Shown: positions 46,155 to 57,480, counted from the stretch's first letter. The stretch: DNA of 64,000 bases from Ulva prolifera (GCA_023078555.1 CM041200.1:7541361-7605360), one strand, 5' to 3'. The notes: generated from the sequence alone by a model not told the origin. A program made the numbers and translations.

Positions 46155-48486
46155 TTGAGATGCGACAGGCCGCTCCGGTGCTTGCGCACTGCCGTGCGCT
46201 GGCTGTCCGTCCTTCTGCAAGTGGCCTTGATAGCACTTGCCGCTGTTGCGGCACTGCTGTACCTCGGAGTGCATCTATCAGTGCGTACCCGCAATGGTCT
46301 ATCTGGCGCTCTCGAGTCTCACAGGCCGTCCTCTGGGAAGACCTTGAACTTTGCATTGCACGACTGCTCTGCCCTCTGTTCATATACGGATTTGGCAGGC
46401 TCGGACAATGAAGTCGCGAGAACTAGATTGCGCAGACATCACAGTGGTCAGTGTCACGGATGCGCGCTTGCATGTGCATGGCCGTTGCAGCGCACTAACT
46501 GCTCATGCACCCTCTCAGTGGTGAAGCAGCCGCATTACCTCAACGCACACATCAGCCCGCCGCCCACACCATTTGTGACCGCAATGTCTCGCTCAGCCAC
46601 AGAACACGTTCGCAGCAGGGCAGCAAAGGACCCCGCAGAAGCGGCTGTGGGGCACATGTACAGAGAAGCTGCGCAACGTGAATTCATGTTAACAGCATGA
46701 TCGGTCGACCGCCAGTGGCGTTTGAGCACATGGAACATGCAGGCTTGTGCATCAGCCGCCGTGCGATCCGAGACTGAGTCGCACTGCACTGCTTGCCGGG
46801 GCGCTGGTTGCTTCATGCACGTGAAGGCGGCGCAGCGTCATGCCGACCGCATTTGACGCGGGTATTCGTCCGTGACAGCAGAGGCTTGGCGTGGCAAGCA
46901 GCGATCAAGCCGTCGCACCCGCCAGCATCGGTGCCCACTTCATGCCCAACTCGCGGCCCGCAGGCGCCATGTACGGGCGCCCAATTGTGCAGGTCTGGAA
47001 CCTCGGTGCGTCGCCGCAGGCTCACCAGTGGCACCTGCACTCCGTGCGCATCATCACCGCGACATGGGCCCCGGACCGGGTCGCGATGGCGACGGATGTG
47101 TGCGCCACGCTCAACCGAGTCCTCCCCGGAACGCCCATCGCCCCCGACGCGACGCACGTGTGCACCACCATGCCGGCGGTCTACGGGGCAAACTACACAG
47201 AGGGGAATCTGCAGGGCCTCGTGGAGACAAGGGTGCTGGCGGAGCCACTGAGGCTACGAGGGGACAACACGATGCTCGACAGGGTGCGCTTGCTGTGTCT
47301 GCCGTTGTCGGACTGCGCTGCCTGCACGGCGACAACACCGTAAACGTCCGCGGGTGCCGCGGGCATGCCTGTTCTGTCACCTGAAGCCGGCCATTGGCTC
47401 TATAGATATATCGCTCTGGGTGACGCATGCTTGCACCTTTGCGGTTCTTGTTGCGCATCCTCAGAGGCATCGCTGCATTGTGATGTGCTGCATTGTGCAG
47501 CGCGACTGAACTTACATGCGGTTTTCTGGTCGTGGACAACGGGCGCGTGCGGCACCCCACCGGCTTGCACACGCGGCGCGGGCAAGCGTCAACCGCGGAC
47601 TGTCTGCGGCGTGTGCGTGAGAGCAATTGCTGTGCACCACCAGGCCATACGGACGTGACCCTGCCACAAGAACGAGGCTGACGTGCGGGCACAACGCGCC
47701 ACAGCGCGCCGCGCCAGCATTGCTGAGGTGCCTGCGCGGCACAGCGTCTGCATGCCGTGTTCGGGCTGCGTTGCCCGGTCATGCTGGCTTTGCGTTGGTG
47801 CGTGACATTGCACCCATGCCCCGTCTCACACACGGCCTCAGTTGCGCCGCAGTCGTCAGGGGCACGTTTCGCAGATGTGGAGCTACGACCTCAAGCGCAT
47901 GGACTACCTCATCGACCCGGACGCTTGCCCCGAGATGCCGCTCGTGGACACCGCGCACAAGGGCGCCGTCGCCGTCATGCACTCGCACATGAAGGCGCTG
48001 CGGCAGTGGGTCGGCGACGCCGCGAGCGACGCGCCGCCACAGCGCGGCGCAGCCAGCGATGCGCTGCTCCTGGTGCTTGAGGACGACGTGTCCATAGGCG
48101 ACGCCGGCGTCTTTGTCGAGCGCGTGGCCGCGCTGCTGCGCGTGCTGCAGCCGCAGGCGTTCGACGTCATCAACCTCCTCGCTCCGGAGTCGCCGCCGTG
48201 CGAGACGGTCGCGCCGGCGTGGCGCGTGCGCGGCGCGGCCGCAGAGGGCCTGCACCTCACGCGGCCGCTGATGTCGACGTCGCGAACGCACGGCCTGCTC
48301 TGGTCCCTGCGCGGCGCGCAGCGTGCGCTGGCGAGCCTGCCGTGCGGCCTCGCCGTGGACCTGTATTTGCGCCACCTGGTGCGGGTGTGGGCGCTGGACT
48401 TGATCAACTCGTGCGATGGCATCGTGCGAGAGGTCGACGCAGGGAGCATCAAGGACGACTTTGATGCCCGCCGCGGTCGCGGCTAG
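46155..48486 (+). CDS. Glycosyltransferase family 25-like, type II membrane protein, at least 3 exons
   Basis: The last exon 47875-48486 (acceptor TTTCGCAG|ATG) contains GAVAVMHSHMKAL, then LLLVLEDDVSIGD, then FDVINLLAPE and a distal GLLWSLRGAQRALASLP; the order SH, LEDD, acceptor-side block is that of GT25 (LPS and collagen galactosyltransferase-type) enzymes, where the LEDD acidic pair is thought to hold the metal-sugar nucleotide. The upstream exon ends at 47283 (GACAGG|GTGCGC, phase 0, matching the next exon) and includes SVRIITATWAPDRVAMATD, which fits the N-terminal strand and D-R of that fold. An ATG at 46155 gives RWLSVLLQVALIALAAVAAL, a signal anchor, so a Golgi-lumenal enzyme is likely. 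The exon 1 donor and exon 2 acceptor are not fixed. Coding parts are far more GC-rich than the flanks. Confidence 0.55.
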
Positions 48487-48883
48487 GGCCACCCAGAGTG
48501 CACGCTAGCCAGAATTAGCGGCCTGGAAAGCAGCTCACCATCATGCGGGCTTGCCATTTTGCCTGAGGGTGTGGAAGTGCTGAAACGCAGACATGCAGAT
48601 TAGGTGTTGGGTTGCCGCGCGTTCGTAGCGTCTACGCTTTGCAGACTGCCCACTTGTTTGACAGGTGACGACAAGTGAGCAGCTCTTGCTGCAGTTGTTG
48701 GGAGAGTTGACTGAGCATGTTGTCGCTCTGGGCGGGCCTGCCGCCATTTGACAGGTGCCAGTAGGCTCCGCAATCATGGATGTTTCCAGTTGCACCCACC
48801 ATTCAGAGGCGCTTCCAATCGTTGCTCTGCCTGTCCCCTGACGTTGTACGATCAAGCCTGTGGCGCTGCGGCCGTGCTGCGCA

Positions 48884-48910
48884 GGGGGGGGGGGGGGGGG
48901 GGGGGGGGGG
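48884..48910. repeat. Homopolymer: G27
   Basis: A pure run of 27 G lies in non-coding DNA 3' of the glycosyltransferase-like gene. It could form G-quadruplexes and is prone to length error in sequencing. Confidence 0.95.
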
Positions 48911-50140
48911 CAGGGGAGTGGCCTCTACATACCTGTGAGAAACGAGTACCAACAGTGTGCGGTGGCGAGCTAACCAGACCTCTGACCACAGATCAGAACA
49001 GGGGTCTGGACCTGCATATCGCAGGTGCACGGACATGAGCCCGCCCACCCCTGCCAAAGCGCTGTAATGACGCCAGTGCCCATGCTATGCTGTCTGGTGA
49101 AGTCAGGGACGGGTCTGGACGGTCAGATGATGCAGGGGGCTTTGTTCGAGCTGCAGAGGTGCTGCCATTGTGCACAGTGAACTGCGCCTGCACATCTGCG
49201 CACCTACTTTCTCCCTTGAGGCCTATCTGAGCCATAGACTGATGCATTGCTTGCTCACAGCCGATTGCATCATCGAATATCAGCTGTGGCTATCATTTCA
49301 GTGAACAGCAACGAGCAACAACGGCTGTTGTGTAAGGTCAAGGCATGGCACGCGCATTGAGCATGGGTGTTCCTGTTTAAAGGTTATGGCGCAGCATGGC
49401 TCCCTGAAAACACACCGCGTACATTTGTAGGTCGCGCGGCCACGAACCGGATGGTGCTGAGCCGTGTTTTGTCGACGTGTTGACAATGCATGCGCATGAC
49501 CGGTCGTGACCCCTTCCAGCACTTCGGACATTGCCGCAGACACAACAGCACGCGAACATTGGTGGATCACGTATTGATGCTCGGCTTACGGATGTTGTGT
49601 GATGGTTTGACCCGTTTTGTCGTGCGGCGCCGGCGTTCTGCGGACCTGCAGTCCAGAGTGCAGTCCCCTTTGTGCGAGCTGCACGATTGGCTACCCAGTT
49701 CAAGAACGCGTCCTTGCACTACAATCGAATAATATTTGGGCTCTTTAACCATGGCTGTTATGTCTCGGACTAGGCAGATTTTGAGGCATCCAACTCAGCA
49801 GCCCGGACTTGGCTGGTCATCGAGATCTTTGTTAGCACCCTGTTTCAATCCCCCAGGCTGTGGGCCGCGGGATAAGAGTGCAGCAGAGAGCACGAGAGGA
49901 AGGTTGCTCCGCTCTCTGTGCTGTCTGGACTTGCGATCTATGTTCCATCCAGGGTGTAGCGCCGGCAGACTCTGCGCACATAAGGGTTGTTACATGGTAC
50001 CTTCGAACGCAATGCAAGACGCACTCTGAGCACAGATTGGTAGCACGCGGATGATTTAGGTGCTTGGCAGCGCTGAGACCCAGCACCAGTCGCCTGAGTG
50101 GAACTCTGCGACTGTTTTGTTCATTTACAAATTTACCCCA
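48911..50140. other. No supported gene
   Basis: Only short open frames on both strands, none with recognisable motifs. The left edge of the MULE-like element follows. Confidence 0.4.
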
Positions 50141-50150
50141 TGACGTGATA

Positions 50151-52031
50151 GGGGGTCATGCACTCCCGCTAAAGAGTGGGGCCAGTAAGGGCGCGCAAAT
50201 TCGACAGAGATTTTGACTGATTGGGCAAGCTTTTGACTATTGTTTACGTCTAATGCACAATCTGGGAGGTCTAACTCGTACGATTGGGGAAATCGGCCCG
50301 TATTCGCCGATCAGGCTTCTTGGGTTGGGGAGAATCGCCATTTGGGGAGCGCGGCTCCCCAATCCTCCCCGATCCTTCCCATATCGCACAGCCGCTTGCC
50401 CAATCCTTCCCAAAACATCTCTGTGTAGGCTATATTTGCATTTAGGAGCCCTTGGAGGGTCGCGCCTGTTTCTATGGCCCTGCCAGGTGCTCATGTGGTG
50501 ACGTTTTGGTCTGAAGTCTGACCATCATGCCACTACGTCCCGGAACCCAATGTCTACACACTTGTGTGATACCTATTTAAGGCATGAAATATGTACCTCA
50601 GTTCAGCATACATCCTCTCCCGTTGGAGCACGTCTCAGCTGACAGACAGCTGTGCATGATTTGTTGTCATTCACCATCTCATCACTCTGCTCATCCAGGT
50701 CAAAGCTCTTCAATCAATTTCAGTCACTTGTATTTAGAGCTATGAGTTACAATTCTGCGGACCGTATGATCGCAATGTAGCATCGCTATCACTGCCAATG
50801 AGCAGCCTCGATGGCAACCATATACCATATCCAGCTGCATTAAGATACGATGCTGCCATCGACATTGTCTAATATAAAAGGAAGAGTCGTCCGCGCCATA
50901 TGCACTTGTGTGCTTGTAATCGAAGGTGTCACATCCGTTGAGCTGATGCCTCTTTGATAAGGCAGCTGCAATACACTGTAGCCCAGTGTGGATGTGCGCT
51001 GGTGTGGATTCATGGCTGACTGAAGCGGGCTACCAGCTTGTCTAACCAGCTATCTCGTCGGTGTCGTGTGGACATCGATTGAAAAAAACGACGGTGGTTC
51101 AGAGCAGTTGCAATGTGAAGGCGTCCGTGCAGCTGGAGAGCTGGAAATAGTTCGCAGATCGTGCAGCTCATGAATCAATGCTTACTCCACTGAATCCCTG
51201 GACTGCCCTGTGTAGTCTCATGGTTGTATAGTGGGAGGTGGTGAGTAGGCTCGGTGAGTCTCTTGCAACATGTGCATTTTCAGTACATGCACCATATGTG
51301 TCCAGTCTTTCGCAAGGAGGCTACATGAAAGTGAAGCATATTTTAGCTGATAAGTCTCCGGCGTATCCGTGGAATGATTTTATGTGTCGCAGTTGTGTCG
51401 CGTTGCGAATGATCACCGCATTCTGCTCTCACCGATGCGCAATTCATCAACCCAGTTTGCCAGCAGGCGCTACTGTCTGGCAAAACTGCAATATGTTACC
51501 GCATGGTCCTATCGCAGATTAATCTGGCATTACCATTGCTGGTGCATGCGCGCGCAGGCACTTGGCACCTCACGGGATCACGTTGGTAACCTTTGTATGC
51601 CACACGCACATACATTCAGTACACTATAATTTAACAATTGACAGCCAGATAACCGCTAGCCGGCGATGGTCAGACAGGTTCACGGCAGCCCAACGTCGTT
51701 ACACATGGTGAGGTCACCCACGCACACAACGAAAATGTACCAGGTACCAACAGAAGCAACAAAATCGTGTGTTGTATGTCAATTTTGATGTTCTCCGCGC
51801 ACTGGACACGATGACGCGCGATTGGGGAACAAATAAGCGCGATTGGGGAGAATCGCCCGTTCTCGCTGAAATGGGGCATCGCGTTGGGGAAGCTCCCCAA
51901 CGCTGGGATCAACCTCCCAGAGTGCCCAAACAACATAGACAATACTCAAATGCTTCCCCAATTTGGCAAATTTGCTGTCGAATTTGCGCGCCCTTACTGG
52001 CCCCACCCTTTAGCGGGAGTGCATGACCCCC
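50151..52031. mobile_element. MULE-like TIR element, non-autonomous (1881 bp)
   Basis: The termini are exact-length inverted repeats starting GGGGGTCATGCACTCCCGCT. The outer 57 bp match in 56 positions and weaker similarity continues to roughly 200 bp. A perfect 10-bp direct duplication TGACGTGATA flanks it at 50141-50150 and 52032-52041. Long TIRs with a 9-11-bp target duplication are the signature of Mutator-like elements. Subterminal CGATTGGGGA and GGGGAGAATCGCC motifs are repeated several times at each end and may be transposase-binding sites. The interior has no transposase; its longest plus-strand ORF (51238-51522) is unrecognised. It needs a helper in trans. Confidence 0.85.
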
Positions 52032-52134
52032 TGACGTGATAGGCATGCCGTGTGCATGCAGTGGTAACGTAACCAAATCACTGCTCTGATGCTAGTGTTC
52101 ACGCAGACTGGAAACACATGACCACACGAGATAA

Positions 52135-52500
52135 TTAAATAGCTTGCATCGTCGTTTTGCAGTCCGGCGCACATTGCTGCGCGCAGCCGACTCGAATGGG
52201 TGCTGCGTCCGCAAGTGATGACAACTCAACGAAGTACCATGATAACATGCACAAAATCATAAGCATGACAATTGTGGAACATACTTTACGAAACTGTGCG
52301 ATCTTACGGCAAGTCTGATGTTCCTTGCCACCCTCTCCGTCCTTCCCGAAAGCAGCTGAGCTGTACACCACATTCTCCTTGCTGATGTTTCGAGCCCGAT
52401 CCCAGCCCAGAGATACACCAGATGTTGAAAGACAGCATCCAATCCAGTGCATAGCGTGGCAGCTTGCAGCATACGCAGAATAATTACTCTTTACGAGCAT
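52135..52500 (-). CDS. Possible exon with one membrane segment, unrecognised
   Basis: The open frame includes KDGEGGKEHQTCRKIAQF followed by STIVMLMILCMLSWYFVEL, a plausible transmembrane segment, then a Cys-containing end (GCAQQCAPDCK). It lies between the MULE-like element and the solo LTR. No start, splice site or family could be assigned, and the frame may be fortuitous. Confidence 0.22.
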   Translation of the reverse strand: MLVKSNYSAYAASCHAMHWIGCCLSTSGVSLGWDRARNISKENVVYSSAAFGKDGEGGKEHQTCRKIAQFRKVCSTIVMLMILCMLSWYFVELSSLADAAPIRVGCAQQCAPDCKTTMQAI

Positions 52501-52714
52501 GTCCCCACCAGAGCTGCGGCCTTACACAGGAGCCCATTGGCACAGGCATAGACATGTTACGGGACAGCAAACGACACAGTGTACATGTCAATCGAGTGAA
52601 CAAGTCATATCGACCTCCGGGCGGTGTCTAGTGTCTACCGCGCCAGCGACACGGGGCCTCGCAAAAGGCAACACTCTCAAGCCCACGTACGGCAGACGGC
52701 CCCGATCACATCGT

Positions 52715-53061
52715 TGTCACAATGCATGAGCCTGCGGGCAGCAGTGTGGTGACAGGTGCACCCATGCACGGACGATCCGCGGATCCAGTGCAGGGGTAAG
52801 CCGCCAGCCGAGATTGCCTCGATGTAGTGAGAGAGATCCCGCGAGGGTTTCCCGCCGTAACCTTGAGTGTTTCAGTGTGCATATAAGCTTGTGCACACTG
52901 AGATCTGTAACCATTCTCTTTACTGTTTCCCAGTACTAGCACTCCCCTTCAGCATCTCTCGGTTCTACCTCTGTGCGCAGCAGGTATGAGATGCTGGCTG
53001 TCCTGACCTGACCTGCATAAGGACTGCGCGTCCGACCTGCACAACTTAAGCTTTTCTGACA
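52715..53061 (+). mobile_element. Solo LTR 1 (Ty1/copia family of this window), 347 bp
   Basis: It begins TGTCACAATGCATGAGCCTG and ends TTTTCTGACA (TG...CA). It is flanked by a perfect 5-bp duplication ATCGT at 52710-52714 and 53062-53066. This is a complete solo LTR left by LTR-LTR recombination. Related LTRs are at 54287-54630, 58609-58954 and 63020-63374. A TATA-like GTGCATATAAG occurs about 55% into the LTR and could be the promoter. Confidence 0.93.
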
Positions 53062-53216
53062 ATCGTTACGTATCATTGGCGCGCAGCAGAGCAACAATGT
53101 AACATTTATGTTCATTGAAAGTGCATCGGGAGAGTGGTTTGTGCCAAGTGCGGGCCCAACCAGCCCGTTTCGCCATGATACCTCCCATGCAAGGACACTC
53201 ACAGAGGAGCCAAAAT

Positions 53217-53640
53217 GCGTCCGATCCTGCCCAGAACGATGAGGCTCACTTCAGCACAATGTGAACTATCTTCCAGATTGTTCAGAGCAGTTTTTGGAGC
53301 CGTTTTGACGATTTATTACATCGCGAATCCGTGGCTCACCCAAGTAGCTCACCCACGGGTGAGCGACCCTCTCGTTGCTGCTGTGAAATCATTGAGCACA
53401 TACGGACTAGTGTTCTTCCGCATGAGTTCGTTGATGATGAAGGCATTAAGATCACACCTAGAGTTATGGGTGTACACGGAGATCGTGGCGGAGAGTCTGA
53501 GGGTCACAATATCCAAGATTATTTCTCAGCGAACGGGATATCGTGGGAAACATGTGCTCTTGGACACCATGAGGGCAACGGTATAGCAGAGCGTACGTGT
53601 GGTGTCACCTCTGACAAAATGCGTGCTGCAATTCTCCCCA
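53217..53640 (+). pseudogene. Ty1/copia integrase fragment, plus strand
   Basis: The plus-strand frame contains EIIEHIRTSVLPHEF, HGDRGGES (the second catalytic Asp block) and a later HHEGNGIAERTCG (the catalytic Glu block), in order and spacing typical of copia integrase cores. It runs directly into the palindromic junction at 53634. It is in the opposite orientation to the larger copia body to the right, and diverged from it, so it comes from a second copia element. Confidence 0.75.
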
Positions 53641-53742
53641 CCGATCTACCCGGCCGGCTATATAGCCGGCGCCGGCTATATAGCCCGCGCGGGGTAGATC
53701 GGTGGGGAGTTGGATGAACTTAAGGTACCTTAAGTTCATCCA
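53634..53742. repeat. Double palindrome at a retrotransposon junction
   Basis: The arms 53634-53651 (CTCCCCACCGATCTACCC) and 53692-53709 are exact reverse complements. Between them the 18-bp palindrome GCCGGCTATATAGCCGGC (53653-53670) is followed by an imperfect direct copy. Immediately after comes a perfect 32-bp palindrome 53711-53742, centred on GGTACC. The left arm is the end of the plus-strand integrase fragment and the 32-bp palindrome is the end of the minus-strand RNase H fragment, so two oppositely oriented copia fragments meet here. Confidence 0.85.
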
Positions 53743-54286
53743 TCTGAACATATTCCCGCTCTCGCAAGTGCCGCACACGAATGTGCTTGGATCTGTTAGT
53801 GGACACAGCATTCACAGCCAAAATATTGGCACTCTGACTGTCACCCCACAGAGTCGGCTTATGTGGGACGAGTTTCAAATCGAGAAGCAACTACTTCATC
53901 CACATCAACTCGTTAGCTGTTGCACTCATCGCGATGAGGTCAGCCTCTGTTGTATCCCCAGCCGCTATACTCTGCTTTTTCGAGCGCCAGAGAACACAGA
54001 TCCCATACACCCGAACAATCATACCAGACACACTTTTCAGATCAGCCGAATTTGCAAAATCTGCATCCGAAAAAGCTTCTAGCAAACACCCATGTCCCAC
54101 AGAGCTTATAAACTTTATTCCAAAATTCTTTGTGGACTGCAGGTATCTCAGAACATGTTGCACGGCAGACCAATGTTCCTTCAGACTACTAGACATGTGC
54201 CGGGCATGTGCCACATAACTCAGGTTAGGTCGTGTCACTCCTGCAATATAGTGGATGCTCCCTACATCACTCATGAACCTAGAATG
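53711..54286 (-). pseudogene. Ty1/copia RT end plus RNase H fragment
   Basis: The minus-strand frame reads GSIHYIAGVTRPNLSYVAH, LKEHWSAVQHVLRYLQSTK, AFSDADFANSADLKSVSG, then TEADLIAMSATANELMWMK, a stop (TAG near 53890), and LLLDLKLVPHKPTLWGDSQS to STNRSKHIRVRHLREREY. This is the classical C-terminal part of a copia polyprotein (end of reverse transcriptase and RNase H), with the catalytic Asp/Glu-containing blocks SDADFA and TEADLIA. It is broken by one in-frame stop and lacks the preceding RT core, which should lie where LTR 2 now stands. Confidence 0.85.
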
Positions 54287-54630
54287 CGTCACAATGCATG
54301 AGCCTGCGGGCAGCAGTGTGGTGACAGGTGCACCCATGCACGGGCGATCCGCGGATCCAGTGCAGGGTTCAGCCGCCAGCCGGGATTGTCTCGATGTAGT
54401 GAGGGAGATCCTGCGAGGGTTTCCCGCCGTAACCTTGAGTGTTCAGTGTGCATATAAGGATGTGCACACTGAGATCTGTAACCATTTCTTCTTACTGTTT
54501 CACGGTATTAACATCTCCCCGTCAAGTGTTCCTCGGTTCTACCTTTGTGCGCAGAAGGTATGGGACACTGGCTGACCTGACCTGACGTAAGACTGCGCGT
54601 CTGACCTGAGCGAATGAAGCATTTCTGACA
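54287..54630 (+). mobile_element. LTR 2, inserted between RT fragments
   Basis: It matches LTR 1 over its full length and in the same orientation, opposite to the copia body around it. The first base is C where the others have T. The flanks GAATG (54282-54286) and GAAAG (54631-54635) are a one-mismatch candidate duplication. The RT coding sequence does not continue across it: about 200 residues of RT core are missing, so insertion was accompanied or followed by deletion. Confidence 0.85.
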
Positions 54631-54843
54631 GAAAGCTACATAACGTGCCTTATATCGCTGAATTTCACCCGCAGGCCCACGCTTGATCTTGAGCACCCAT
54701 TTGCCCGAGATAGCCCGTTTGCCCGCAGGCAGATAGCACACCCCGAAGGTTCCGTGCTCACCCTGTGCATCTACCTCCTCCTGCATGGTTCGCTGCCATG
54801 CATCCCTGTCTGCACCCGCGAGTGCTTCCTTCAAAGAAGGCAT
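54631..54843 (-). pseudogene. Ty1/copia reverse transcriptase, N-terminal fragment
   Basis: The minus-strand frame reads DRDAWQRTMQEEVDAQGEHG, YLPAGKRAISGKWVLKIKRG and IQRYKARYVAF, the conserved start of copia RT (W-AM--E, LP-GK--I--KWV-K-K, YKARLVA). It ends at the LTR 2 boundary exactly after this motif. Confidence 0.88.
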
Positions 54844-55076
54844 ATTAGGGTCGGAGGGCTTCTGCTTCCTAGCGGCAGCTGCTCTGCGTGACCCACGACG
54901 CTAAGCATTCTGTTGCTCGCCAGACTCCACATGCTGATGCTTCAGGCCTGCACAGGACACTCCACAGTCAGCCGCGGCTGATGTGTCCTGATTGCAAGCT
55001 GAAACTTCAATAGCAGCTACAACTGTTTCACTACTAGCAATGTCGGAGCCCGCAGGCTCATGCATATGTACAGCTG

Positions 55077-56396
55077 CTACGTCCGCAGCCAATGGAACAA
55101 GGCGTCTGCGTACAAGAGGATTGATTTTTGTACGAGGCAAGGCGCTGGAATGGCCCTCACCTCATCGGGCAAATCAACCCCGACAGCGGCTGAGGGGTCC
55201 GGAACCTCTCCCCCTAATTCGGACCCGGTATCCACCTCATCCGGCTCATCCTCCCAGAAGGGCCTCGGCGCCTCAGCTCCTCGCAGGGGCTGAGCAACTG
55301 CACCCGCGTTAGACGCTGAGGCCGCGGCCGAATTACTCCCGGAACGGACATGCTGAGCCTCCAGATTCTGATGGGCTGCAGCCTCATCTTCATCTGTCAT
55401 GGTGTAGTCCATTTGCTGCTCATCGTCATCATCATAGATACCGGGACTGTCATCATCCTCGTCCATGCCGGGATCGGAAGCACTGACAGACACTTGTACA
55501 GGGAAAGCATCTTCTACACCAGGGTCGTGCAAAACAGCGTTGTGTGTCACCACGTTCTGGACAGTGCGTGAGGGCACGGCTTCAGGGTGATGCACCTGAC
55601 CGCGTACACGCGGGGGGACAGGGACGTTAGGGTGAGCCGTAGTTCTGGAAGTCGCACGCGTGCGATGCAAAGCTACCCTGGCTATCTCCTTTGTGGCCCG
55701 CGCAGGGTCACGCCGAATCACCGCCGCAGAGGAGCCAGCTCCAAATCGTGGAGAATACACGTCAGGACTTGGCAAGGGGTCATCCTGCCGGAAAGTCATA
55801 TCCGTGGCAGGAACCCTACCATGACCAGGGGGGGTGTGAAGCTGGTCACGCAGACGGCGCAACACTCCCCCGTCATACGTGTGATCAGCCAGGAAATGAT
55901 GGACATCATTATCAGTCACACGCTCGCCCTCATTATCCCCCTCAAAGACAACCGTGTAGGAGTTCGCAAACTCCGCAGGCTCGCTCTTGTCCACAACAGC
56001 GGACGCATCGTACTTAGGTATGTGGCGGATCATCTGATCCGCAAGGCATATTACCCGGCGCACAACAAAAACCCTACCCCCAGGAATATCCTGGGCGTAC
56101 ACACGCTGCAGGCTGGGGCCCAGCCCAGCCCCAACCCAGTATGCAAGGACACCCCGCGGAGACAGCTTCCGCAGCTTGTCATCCCTGGGGTACGCATACA
56201 CCTCAACCCCCCATGGACGCTGCTGCTTCACTAAATCATGGAACACCTCAACGGAGGTGTCTCTGAAAAAGGAGATGTAGGGAATGATATCACTGTCACA
56301 AGACCTGGTCAAAAACTCGTCCAGTTCCGTCATTGTGAGCAACTCCCACTTGCGCTTCTCCTCCTCCCTCAACTTATCACGTTCGGCCTTTTTCAT
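55077..56396 (-). pseudogene. Ty1/copia polyprotein: integrase C-terminal region and linker
   Basis: An open frame of 439 codons begins in the integrase tail (KKAERDKLREEEKRKWELL), passes VEVYAYPRDDKLRKLSPRGV and LAYWVGAGLGPSLQRVYAQD, which match the SH3-like domain after the copia core (KL-PR---A-WVG), then a long acidic, low-complexity linker (GMDEDDDSPGIYDDDDEQQM). It stops at 55077, before the RT fragment in another frame. Length and content are normal for this part of a copia polyprotein. Confidence 0.8.
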
Positions 56397-56420
56397 GCGC
56401 TATTTAGCCCGCTCAGCCTG

Positions 56421-57237
56421 CTATACATCCGCAGCTGTATTGGCATCACGCTGAGCTTTCTGGGCCTTCATCATTATTGCCAGTTTTTCATGGTACAGCG
56501 CCGAGCGCGGCGTGAGATTGTGACCATGGATGACACTGGCAAGACATTCAATCCACAGGAACAGAGGGAGACCGCTCGCAAGCAGTACATCCCGGACTGC
56601 CTCGAAGGCAATACCGATCCTCTGCTCGATCATGCCATTACAGCGATGATCAGCTGTGGGGGTGGTGCGGTGAGTGATGCCACGGCGCTGGAGGTAGAGC
56701 TTTAAGGCCTCAACCATGAGCTCTCCCCCTTTGGCGGTGTGAAGGATGCGCACACCCGGTTCACCTGGCTTCACCACATTCACCCGAATGTGCTCAATGA
56801 TGTAAGAGATCATGGCTGCAGCCTCACTCTTTTTACGCAATCGACAATGAAAGTATAACGGGTGAAGGCGCACGTCACAAACAAAACATATTTCACACCG
56901 CCGATCCCAACTGGAGTGATGGGACCAGCCAAATCAGCATGCAATTGCTCGCCAGGGTATTTCGCCTGGCCTAAGAGCTCACGATTATTGGCTGAGATTC
57001 TGCCCGCAGCACTTTGCCAATTCTGCAGCCATGACAACGATTCCTCATTGGCTCGGGGTCAACTTTCAAATTCAAATCACCAAAAAAATTACTATTTGAC
57101 TGCATCCGCTTCAAGACCCAAGTTGACCGGTGAAACGACAAATGAGCAAAGAATGCAGGTTCCAGCAAGTAAGCATCATGTGGGACCTCAGCTCCCCCAG
57201 CATTGGGGCGCTTCAGGTCGATCGCCGCAGCGGCCAC
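56421..57237 (-). pseudogene. Ty1/copia integrase, frameshifted
   Basis: Three overlapping minus-strand frames carry consecutive parts. An HHCC zinc finger lies at about 57150-57010 (HLSFH, then CHGC). The catalytic core with its first Asp is GEQLHADLAGPITPVGIGGV. The rest is KKSEAAAMISYIIEHIRVN through LHTAKGGEL and NGMIEQRIG. At the second catalytic position the usual Asp is replaced (TAKGGE instead of the family's D-N-GGE), so besides two frameshifts the active site is broken. The third catalytic Glu is present. Confidence 0.85.
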
Positions 57238-57480
57238 ATGACACCACTACTGTTGATCCTCCACAACAGAGGTCGGACTGCTTTGGTCAGACCAGACCAC
57301 TCCCCTATTGACATGATGACCCTCAAGAACAGGCTTCTTGAGGGAACACATTTTGAAAGCAAAGACACGACACTTATCCTCATCCAGCTCCTGGTGTTTG
57401 GACGCAACCTCTACACCAGTAGCCATATCTCCGGAGCCGGGGACATACAACACACTTCTACGCGTGTCTAAGTAAATTTG

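Noticed and set aside
47779..48492. 237-residue minus-strand ORF opposite the glycosyltransferase exon
   Set aside because: Arg/His/Gln-rich shadow of a GC-rich exon; the plus strand carries the LEDD motif and phase-matched splice sites.
55025..55075. A fifth LTR fragment inside copia pol
   Set aside because: Only an 18-base word (ATGCATGAGCCTGCGGGC) matches the LTR start; flanks do not align. It may be chance or microhomology.
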